Source: Thecaphora thlaspeos (Eukaryota; Basidiomycota; Ustilaginomycetes; Urocystidales; Glomosporiaceae). Taken from it: a stretch of DNA of 64,000 nucleotides. Both the position numbers and the translations under genes were made by a program. Within the stretch, counting starts at the first letter, position 1. Every line of letters begins with the position of its first letter. Shown here in pieces: positions 55,560-64,000 of the stretch. The stretch spans positions 558,001 to 622,000 of the forward strand of contig UWYS01000003.1 of assembly GCA_900291925.1 (NCBI GenBank), given 5' to 3'. The notes under the pieces are model-generated. The model searched no databases. It saw only the letters and a program-made list of their open reading frames with translations, and was not told the DNA's origin.

Positions 55560-58500
55560 ATGTCGGGCTTCGATCCGCTGGGAGCGGGATCGGGCAGTTA
55601 CAGGTAAGCATCGTGACATCGCCCTCTCCCACCCCCGCGGGGCCGACGCTTGGCACACTGGGCACCTCTTCTAAATCGAACCCTTCGTGCTTCCTCCATT
55701 GCATTGCTCACCGCCATCTTCTCCGCCCCCGCCGCCTCCGCTCACCCCCTGCGTTCTCCTTTTCTCTAAAGCAGCGCTGCGGCAGAAGATCCTTGGTCCG
55801 GCTTTACACCCTCCGACGCCACCGCCGCCAATGCCTCGACCACTTCCAAAGAGGCATCCAAGCAGGCTTCCCCGTCCTCTTCCGCCCAGGAGCTAGAATC
55901 CCGCTTCTCCTACCTAAACGCCAACGCTGTCAACGGCGAAGCCAGCGCCAGCATGCACGCTCCGGCCAACGCTCACGCTGAGCCTCAGGGCTTCCTCTCC
56001 GAAAGGCTGTCCTGCTCCGGCTCCAGCTTCGGCGCCAACAAGCATAACGCCATCGCTAATGGCTTGGCTGTTCGGAAGCACTCGCCCAGGCTGGATAGTC
56101 AGAGCACCGAGCTGGCCTGGAGCACGCCCGCCCCAAAGGAACCAGAACCATCGGCAGTAGACCAGCCTCCACTGCCTTCAAAGACCCTCGAGGACCTCAA
56201 GGCGACCGCCGGCCAGGATGGGGGCGAAGGGAGCGGTCCTAACAGCGCCACTGACTCGTTCACTATTCGAGATGCTGGCAACCTCGACGACAGCCACAGC
56301 GGAGGGGAACCGCTGGATGAACCGCTTTTGCAGTTCCAGCAGGAGAGGGGGCGAGCCAAAGCGGGAGGCCCAGAGGCCGCCAAGAGTGCGCTCGAGGCAG
56401 ACCGCCATGGAGACGCCCACGACGACGAGGAGAACGTTCGAGACCAAGGTGGCGATGAAGACGGTGAGGAGGAGGAGGAGGAGGAATTTGTGTATCCGGG
56501 CTCCTCAGGCGAGCAGGCGGAAGTGCAACAGTACGACAAGGCATTCTCCGTAGAGAGCGTCGAGCCGCTTCCTGTCGACGAGACGCCTGCCATCGCTACC
56601 AAGGACCAAGAGGCGTCGGAGGCACCGCTGGCCTCCGAGAGCAACCAGGCTGGCCACAATTCTGTGATAGAAAGCAGCGTCGCACCCGCGCCCACGCTTC
56701 CGCGCTCCGCCACGCCGCTCCCAATCGACTACGACCGCCTGGCTATCCTCTGCTCCAATGGAGAGCTCCAGGAGCTTCAGAGATTCTTCCAGGAGGCTTG
56801 CGCCGAGCCTCCTCGTGGCTCTGGAGCGTCGGCTTTCGCACTGGCCAACGAACCCAACCCGGCCAATGGTCTCGTCCCGCTCCACTTTGCGGCAAAGGAG
56901 GGTAGGACGGAGATCGCAAAGTGGCTTGTGCAGGAGGCAGGCGCCATCGTCGAGATGGAGGACCGCGAGGGCGAGACGCCTCTGCACAGGGCGGCTCTGA
57001 GCGGCAAGCTTCCGATCTTGACGTTCCTCCTCTCTGCCGGCGCCGACGCCAATGCCACGGACGCCGACGGATGGACCGCGCTGCACAATGCCTGCTCGCG
57101 GGGCTACCTTGACATCGCCCGCGTCCTGATCGAGACGGCCGGCGCAGACATCGAGGCCCAGGGAGGACGCGGCGGCTGGACGCCCCTGATGAACGCGGCC
57201 TCCAAGGGCCACCTGCCGCTCGTCCGCCAGCTGACCGCCAAGCAGCACGCCGACCCCTTTGTCCGCAACGCTTCCGGTGAGACGGCGTACGATGTGGCCG
57301 CGGCCACCTTTGAGATCTACATCTGCGAGGTGCTCGAGCGGTATGAGGCCGAACGCTGGAATGCCTCCAAATTTTCGGCGCCGACGGGCGGCGGCGGCGC
57401 AGACCCGTCGTCGATCGCCAACCGGACCGGTCAGATCGTGCCTGGACGCGGTCCGTACAACCTGCTCGCGCTCCACACCACCGTCCCCGTGCTGATCCAC
57501 GAGAATCAGAGGCTCGACACCCGGCTCAAGACGCTCGCCATCAACGGAGGCAAGCCGCGTTGGAGCTCGTCGAGCGCCGCTCGGCCCCACAAGCCCGACC
57601 GTCGGGCGCCTAGCTCCATGCCTCCGGGTCCCCTGGCGCCGAGTCGGACGAGGCACGTGCCGATGCGCAAGGAGGACGTCGACCTGCCGATGCGCTCGAT
57701 GCCGTACAGGCTGCGCCTACGCCCGCCGACCGTGAGCGGCGATGGCTCGGGCCGCACCAGAGCACGCGGCGTTTCTGCCAACCGTCAGGGCTCGGCATCG
57801 GCGGCTGCCGGTGCAGAGGACGACCTCGCCAGCACGCCGACACCCGACTCAGTGCTCGGGTCGCGCCGGAGCCCAGACGCCGGTACGCCGGAGAGCTCCC
57901 ATTTCTGGCTGTGCGAGTGGCAGCAGGACCTGACCCACCCTCTAGTCAGCGTCGAGGAAGGCTGGCAGTACGCGCAGTCGTTCGATGCCCTCGACGACCG
58001 CTGGTCCGCCGAGGTGCCGCCGCCGCTCTCCCGGCTGCTGGACGGCGGTGGCCTCAGTGCCTCCGTCACCCGAGCCATCACCGGCGGAGCCGGCCTTGGT
58101 GCGGCGCAGGGCGACCAGGAGGCGGCGAAGGGTGGCTGGGTGCGAAGGCGGCGGTGGATCCGGGTAATGCGGCGTCGGCTAGACATCGAGTTTGGCGACG
58201 ATCTGGAAGCCTCTGAGCTCGCTTTCGGCCAGGCCGGACAGGGAGATGCAGCGGCTGACGTGAATGCCACTCTGGGCATCGAATCGGCCAGCAGCCTCTC
58301 GACGGCCGCCATCATTGCGGCTCAGGAGGCGGCTAGGACCGAGTGCGCTCTGCTGGGACCCGATGCCGACTATCTCAGCCGGGCTAAGGCCCTGGCGGGC
58401 TCGAGCGCCGCCTCCGGAAGCACGCCCGCCGACTCTCTGGGCGAGGACAAGGATGTCCTCGCCAAGAGGATTGCTTGGCTGGTGATGGCTATCACCGAGC

Positions 58501-59895
58501 TGCGGCAGGCCTTCAACGACGAAGACGGCGAGCGGCAGAGCCGGGCCGAGGAGCTGCGCAGGGAATTCACCGTCCAGCTCGGCCAGCTGCGCGAGGCGGC
58601 TGGCCTGGACGAGGATGACGAGGATCTGTCGGATATTGACGAGGACGACTTCATCTACCCCAATTCGTACAAGGACGACGGCGCGTCCGTCTTTACTCGT
58701 CTGCCGGCGGCGATCACGGATCCGGCTACGCCCGGCCCCTCGACCACGGCAACTAGCCGGCCCAGCATCCCCCAGCGCCACAGCAGCGCGGGATCGTTCC
58801 TGCGCGGCGGAATCGCACCGTCCGAGGCCGGCACGGCGCTAGGCGCAGCGCGTAGCGCCGACCTAGCGGCCAATCGCGACTTCCGCGTGCCGACAAATGA
58901 GGCGCCCAACAAGGTTCTCTACAGCCGCGAGCCCATCTGGCGCGAACAACACCTGCAGCCGCAGTGGGAGCGGGACGAGCAGGCCTCCGACTGTCGCGGG
59001 TGTGGCAGACGCTTCACATTCTTCCTTCGCAAGCACCACTGCCGACGGTGCGGCAAGATCTTCTGCGACGCCTGCTCGTCGCACCGCGCGGCGCTCGGCG
59101 TCCAGGAACTGGTCGTCGACCCATCGCTTCCCGGCATGGCCCTCAGCGAGTCTGCGGGTGCCGCGAGGATCTGCAACGGCTGCCACGCCGAGCGCCAGCT
59201 GCCGCCGTCACTTCAGAACCTACGAGGTGCCGATACGCTGATGCCGCAACGGCCCGGCCTCGACAGCGCCGGTGGCGAGGATGAGTTCGGCCGCAGTCTG
59301 GCCCCGCCGAGCGACGTGTCGAGCCGAGCGAGCGAGCTCAACGAGTGTCCGGTCTGCAACAAGACGCTCGCCACCCTCGACGGTCAAGAGTCGCAGGAGG
59401 CGCACGTTAGGGTGAGTAGGGGGCAGCTGCAGTGCCACCGACGAGATCTGAGCTTGACGAACGACGCCTCTTACCCGACGCCATTCTGAACGCTCCTTTG
59501 TGCATCTTCTGGGCGCGCTTCTTGCAGGCCTGCCTCGAGAACGGCGGAGGAGGGAGCCTCCAGGGCGGGCGCTACCTGGTCTACAACCTCCCCGAGACGT
59601 CTCCGATCGTGGGCAAGGAGTGCCTGATTTGCATGGAAGATTTCGCGGCCAACAACAAGATTGCCAGGTTGCCCTGCCTCTGCTATTTCCATCGCGCCTG
59701 GTGGGTCTAGGGCGGCCCCTGTTTCTTGGCCTCGGTGCTGCGCCCTCTGTCGAGGGGGATCGTTGCTGACTCGCCGCAACGTCTGCTTGCATCCTCGTTT
59801 GACCGCACTTTCCGTGCGATGCTGTGGCCTGCTCTAGTATCGACTCGTGGTTCAAGCGCGGCCGAGAGTGTCCCGTGCATGCTCGTTCGTGGTGA
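55560..59895 (+). CDS. Ankyrin-repeat, FYVE and RING-finger protein (probable endosomal E3 ubiquitin ligase)
   Basis: Exons: 55560-55603, 55775-59411, 59528-59700, 59838-59895; 3,912 nt, 1,303 residues. The second exon may start three bases earlier (AAAGCAG tandem acceptor). The N-terminal ~330 residues are disordered and acidic. Residues ~330-520 carry four or five ankyrin repeats (PLHFAAKEGRTEIAKWL, TPLHRAALSGKLPILTFLL, TALHNACSRGYLDIARVLI, TPLMNAASKGHLPLVRQL). A FYVE domain at ~1,070-1,150 has WERDEQASDCRGC, RKHHCRRCGKIFC and RICNGC, the phosphatidylinositol-3-phosphate signature. After it come CPVCNKTL and a RING: CLICMEDF...CLCYFHRACIDSWFKRGRECPVH. The RING is only complete once the two small last exons are spliced. 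FYVE plus RING recalls yeast Pib1, an endosomal/vacuolar ubiquitin ligase; the ankyrin block would be a substrate-binding arm (inference). Confidence 0.9.
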
Positions 59896-60436
59896 TGGGC
59901 GCGCGCTGCTCGCTCGCAAAGTGCGGGGCCCGCACACACCGACGCTTTCCTAGATGCGTGGGCGGGGGCTGTGCGGCTCCACTGCCGGTCCTCTGCACCC
60001 CTATAGCCTGGCCTCTCCGTCGTCTGCAGTAGTTGCGAACGCATCGAATTTAAGAATCGAGCTGTTCCCTGTCCGCTTCTCCTGCGTCGACACGTTTTCT
60101 TTCGCGTTTGTCTGGAGAGGCTGGAGGAAGTGTGGTGTGTGTGGTGTGTGTGACTCTCTCTCTCCCGCGCAGGACCCTGCTTGGGGCCCGCAGAGAGACG
60201 CGACGCGACGCTTTCCGGCGAGCTCCACATTGGCCGTGTGCCCTTTTTCCCGGTTGGCAAGCTGCTGCCGCCCGCTGCTGTCGCTCTGGCCAACCTTGAA
60301 TGTGTTGTTGGCTCCCTCCGATCAACTACAACATCGCGGCAGCCGCCCATTCTCCCTTGCCATTCACCTTCACGCACAGCACCATAGGCACGTCATCTCC
60401 GCCGGCCGAGACGACCGGCTCAACGAGGACGCCGCA
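59896..60436. promoter_or_regulatory. Short intergenic gap before the Nnf1-like gene
   Basis: 540 nt between tandem plus-strand genes, with a GTGTGT run near 60,130-60,152; nothing else is seen. Confidence 0.4.
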
Positions 60437-61750
60437 ATGTCCTCGACAAGCACCAGCACAACGAGACCCCTCGACGCCGAACAAGACGTCCAGGATCCAG
60501 ATCAGACCGACGACCAGCTGGCATCGGCACAGGAACGCATCGACCAGGAGCGCGAGCGCACCGCCGCCACTGCCGTCGCCTCGGCAGCACCATTGGCTTC
60601 ATCCAGCGCTGAGACAGCGGCCGCCGGCCACGTCACCACCATCACCACCAACACCACCAACACCACCACCACCGCCAAGCGGGGCAGACAGAGCCGCGCC
60701 GCTGCTGCCGAGGATGTCGGGCAAGCGCCATCCAACAAACGCAGCAAGGCTGAGAGAGATGCAGTACCACAACCGGCGCCGCAACAACAAGGGGAAGAGG
60801 GCAACGTCCGTCTAGATCGACTCCGCCTGGCGCTCGATCGGTTCCTCGACCTGATCGAGTACAGGGTGACGACGGACAAGATGTGCAAGTCGCTGCCGCG
60901 CATGGACAGGGACGTCCTCGACGCCATCCGAGCGCAGTTCCTCGGCCAGCTCAAGGACGTCATCAAGGAGGAGAACGAGAACCTCATCGTCGAAAACGAC
61001 CTCGAGAGCAAGCTCGCGGACCTGCACAGGCTGGTCAAGGAGGCCGACCAGAGGCATCTCAAGGGCCTCCAGGGGAACGAGAAAGAGGTCAGAGATGTTT
61101 GGAGGTGAGTCGCTACGCCGCCATGGTCGATGTTGGGTGGAAAAGATCCGAATGGGGATCTGCAACTGAGCCAGCACATCTTCCTTGTCGCTCTCTGGAC
61201 ATTGCGATGGAACAGGCCAGATCTGGACATCGAGATGGCCATCAGCGCCCGTGCCATCCCGGATCAGGAACAGAGAGTCGCTGCGCTGATAAAGGAGCTT
61301 GACGAGGTAAGCAATTCCCGTGGTACCGATTGCCTTCATCGTACCTTGTCGTCGTCCCTGACTGTGACCGGTGCTACCTTGCCGTCTGTTGTCATCGTCA
61401 TTCGCCGCTGTCCTGCTTGTCCTCCTGGCTGTGGATCGCACCCCTCCAGATCCTCGAGAAGAATGCAACGATACACGGCGAGCTCAACTCTCTCTCCTCT
61501 CGAGCGGAAGAGAAGCGTCTGCAGGCCAGAGAGGCCCTGGACGCCCTAGAAGCCGTAAGTCGGCTGTTCCCTCCCCGAGACATGTCAGCGTTGACCAGCA
61601 CCGAGCCGTGCGGATTCTCACCACGTCTTCTACTTGCATCGCCCTTTGCGACGACAGGCTATCAACGCCCTCGAGGCGACGCCAGAGATGGAGAAGCAAC
61701 TGCGCCAAACCATGGACGGTCTCCTGGCCGACCTGGGCGCTCGGACATGA
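60437..61750 (+). CDS. Coiled-coil protein resembling kinetochore subunit Nnf1 (MIND complex)
   Basis: Exons: 60437-61104, 61216-61306, 61450-61554 and 61658-61750; 957 nt, 318 residues, all phases consistent. The first ~120 residues are Thr/Ala/Gln-rich and disordered, with a basic patch (KRGRQSRAAAAEDVGQ, NKRSKAERD) that could be a nuclear signal. From ~125 the protein is helical: RLDRLRLALDRFLDLIEY, then KMCKSLPRM, DAIRAQFLGQLKDVIKEENE and LESKLADLHRLVKEADQRH, followed by further coiled coil to the end. The order (helix, short Pro-containing loop, helix with QLxxxIKEE, then NDLxxKLxxLxxLVxEA) matches Nnf1/PMF1 proteins, which link centromeres to microtubule-binding Ndc80. Identity is by pattern only; another coiled-coil nuclear protein is possible. 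Confidence 0.6.
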
Positions 61751-64000
61751 CCCGGAGACACGTCGTCGGCTCCGAAGGACGTTTGTCTTCCCCACCTTGT
61801 GCCCGCTCGCCCAACTTGGCTTTGTATATGTACTACTCTACTGTACCCGCTAAATGATCCTGCTTTCCACGCGTCGGACCGTTCTTGGACCGGGGCAAAG
61901 AGCGTCTCAGAACCTGAATGGCTAGAGGCTTGCCCTTTGTCATACTTACCTGTAGATCTGCGACTCCCGCTCGCACGCGCAGTGTCCCTGAGGGCGGGGA
62001 GGGGGGGCGCCCGGACCCGCGTTGCAGCATGAGTCTAGCAAGAAGGGACTTTGAGAAGTCTGCGCATGGCGATCCCGTCGTTGACAGCCCTTGTCCCTGA
62101 CCGTTTACTTATGCCCGTCTGGAAGCTCGTTGCGCCTGTAGCCCCTGTCTGAGTCTTTTCTCAGCGTCATTGGATAAGAGACCTACAGTATGCATCCCGA
62201 TGGCTATACGCTGCTTTGTACTGCATCCCTCCAGGAGGACCCGTTGCTATGACGCCAGTGTCGTATGTACAGAGTAAGCACAGTAGACTGAAGCGGGAGG
62301 TGGTCACTTGGGACGACAGGGAGGCGCTATGATAGGTAAGAGGGTGACGTGCGCTGCGTCAAGTAGGCCAAAACGGGCCGGCTCGTCATTATATTATTTT
62401 TGCGAGGATTCTTACAGTACATAGCTTCTTAGACCAGCCGGCTCGTCGGTATGGCCGATCTGCAGACGGGCATGGGAGCAACACGGCGATCTGTTGGTGG
62501 AACGGCGGCGCGCCAAGCGGTGTGGATCTGTACTGTACCTGTACAGAAGCGATGGTGTATGTATATAGGCCCGCCTCTAGCATGCTGTTTTTCGCTCATC
62601 TTTCTTGTGGCCTCGGTTGTTGTGGTGGTGGCGAGGGACGCAAGCACGCCGACCTGCCTGGCGAAAGGAGCGAGCGAGCGACCGACTGACCGAAGAGGAC
62701 TCGGAAGTTGCACAAGGATCAAGAATAGCAACTACAGCAAGCACGCCGGGCAGGGCAAGCCAAGGTCTTTGTTCACGAAGGGTTCGTTGCGTTGGCGATG
62801 CGCCATGCAGGCCTACAGCGTGCAGTACAGTAGAGCACAAAGCTATGTAACTACACTTTGACTTGCCCTGCACTGCTTCGGCCATACCAGGTGGGCCGGT
62901 CCGCCTGCCATACAGAGTGTATGCTCGGTGCAGGGAAGAAGCGTGTGACGGCAGGAAGCTCAGGCTAGGTTCATCACCCGGCGTCCATTGTGATTGCAAT
63001 ACAGAATAAAACTCGTCGATACATTCCTTGTCGATGCCGGGCTGATCAAGCATACTGTACCACAGGACGACGATGCTGCTTGTTCTGGAGCAGGATGATG
63101 ACAGAGGGGGCAACGTCGTGGCCGCCACCATCGCCATGGCCGTGGGCATCGCCAGGCTCGGCGTTGGTGAGCGCCTAATTGGCCAAAGGGCAGCGTGCGG
63201 CGCCAGGCGCTGGAACTCGAGGCGCGGCTGCCGAGTCAAGGAAAAATGTGGCCCAAGCGCGGCGCGGCGGGGGCGGGGGGACGAGAGGAGCAGGGAGGCA
63301 GGGGAGCAGCAAGGAAGCAGCAGGCCGGGGATGCGCGACGGCGCGTTCGAAGACGCGCATGCAGGCGAGGCAGCAGGCAGCCGGTCGGTGTCGGTCTCTC
63401 TGTAGGATCTGCAAGGCGTGCGTTGCATCTCACCCGCTCGCTCGCTCGCTCGGTGGCGCGCAGGCAGCTTCGGCGGGTTGCCTGCGTGGCCTGGCGGGGC
63501 TGCCTGTCGGGCGGCCATGCCTGTACTGTAAGCCTATCTTGTGATGCCACGCCTCTGGTGTCCTGCCTGCCGCCCCTCTGTCGAGTCGCGTCAAGCGTCG
63601 CTTCAGCCCGCGGCGGCCTCACTGCCGTTCTTTGAGCGTTGATTCACTCAGCCTCCTCTCAGCCTTTCCTGTTGCGCATCGACAGCCCCCTCGCCCTGGC
63701 CCTCGCCCCCCTCGCCCTGGCCCTCGCTCCCCTCGCTCCCCTCGCTCCCCTCGCCATCCCTCCTCGCCCTGACCTCACCCCTCCCCTCCCCACTCTGCCC
63801 ACCACCACCACCACCACCACCACCTTACCACTACACTACACACTCTCGTTTCCTCCCTCCTCGTCCCTGTATCGATAGTCTCAGCCCTTCAGCCTGCCTT
63901 TTGTTCCCCCAACTTGCGGCCACCCCATCCGATCTGCTTTGTCCGCCCTCCGCCTGTCGCCCTCGTCTATTATTCAGCACACACGGCGTCGTTATACCGC
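61751..64000. other. Terminal intergenic region with repeats; no gene recognised
   Basis: 2.25 kb without a supported coding region. TACAGTAC-like words occur at ~62,529-62,546 and 62,823-62,831. A CTCGCCC/CTCGCTCC minisatellite (~63,684-63,765) and a CCA triplet run (~63,800-63,825) lie in a C/T-rich stretch near the right edge, resembling the leader of a plus-strand gene beyond the window. Confidence 0.45.
63684..63765 (+). repeat. C/T-rich minisatellite
   Basis: Repeated units of CCCTCGCCCTGGCCCTCGC and then CCCTCGCTC, about 80 nt in total. Confidence 0.8.

Noticed and set aside
62577..63518. 313-codon minus-strand frame near the right edge
   Set aside because: Ala/Arg/Ser-rich without motifs, no good start context, and it overlaps repeat-rich sequence.
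1..64000. CRISPR array, bacterial operon or phage region
   Set aside because: The window is eukaryotic with spliced genes throughout; no regularly spaced repeats.

Overview
The window is nuclear DNA of a filamentous or yeast-like fungus, most likely a basidiomycete and probably a smut relative (Ustilaginomycotina). The coding parts are GC-rich and CpG-rich, introns are mostly 60-250 nt with GTRAGT donors, intergenic gaps are short, and there are no bacterial-type operons. The assignment to smuts is inferred from overall style and protein character, not from a search. I rebuilt gene models by hand from reading frames, splice consensus and protein family knowledge.

Layout. 1-3.6 kb: 3' part of a TRP/FLC-like membrane channel gene (-), running off the left edge. 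4.7-7.3 kb: RGS protein with DEP-type N-terminus (+). 8.2-9.1 kb: spliceosome factor BUD31 (-). 9.8-13.1 kb: Srk1/Rck2-type MAPK-activated kinase (-). 14.3-20.7 kb: a CpG-depleted island without recognisable genes, holding broken reading frames. 20.7-22.4 kb: dynactin actin-related protein Arp1 (-). 23.1-24.4 kb: L-rhamnose 1-dehydrogenase-like SDR (-), divergent from a GMC oxidoreductase (+, 25.3-27.2 kb). 27.6-32.7 kb: nucleoporin Nup120/Nup160 (-). 33.8-35.1 kb: chitin deacetylase (-). 36.8-38.1 kb: alpha/beta hydrolase (+). 40.1-41.2 kb: an interrupted gene with half of a Zn2Cys6-like motif (+). 41.9-45.5 kb: a second CpG-depleted island. 45.5-48.6 kb: M20 carboxypeptidase (+). 49.2-50.4 kb: enoyl-CoA hydratase family (-). 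51.1-51.8 kb: Pmp3-type proteolipid (+). 52.7-54.8 kb: mitochondrial phosphatidylserine decarboxylase (+). 55.6-59.9 kb: ankyrin-FYVE-RING protein (+). 60.4-61.75 kb: a Nnf1-like coiled-coil protein (+). 61.75-64 kb: intergenic.

Most genes are single-copy housekeeping genes: splicing, dynactin transport, nuclear pore, kinetochore, phospholipid synthesis, cell wall, G-protein and stress signalling. They are not functionally clustered. The one suggestive pair is the divergent SDR/GMC pair sharing an ~850-nt promoter.

Two things stand out. First, two islands (about 6.4 and 3.5 kb) are nearly free of CpG while their flanks are CpG-rich; they look like decayed insertions with C-to-T loss at CpG. 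Second, four genes (rhamnose dehydrogenase, chitin deacetylase, carboxypeptidase, Pmp3) each show one apparent frameshift exactly where a conserved or expected segment continues in another frame, and a fifth has an in-frame stop. This points either to assembly errors or to real gene loss. I found no CRISPR array, rRNA or convincing tRNA.
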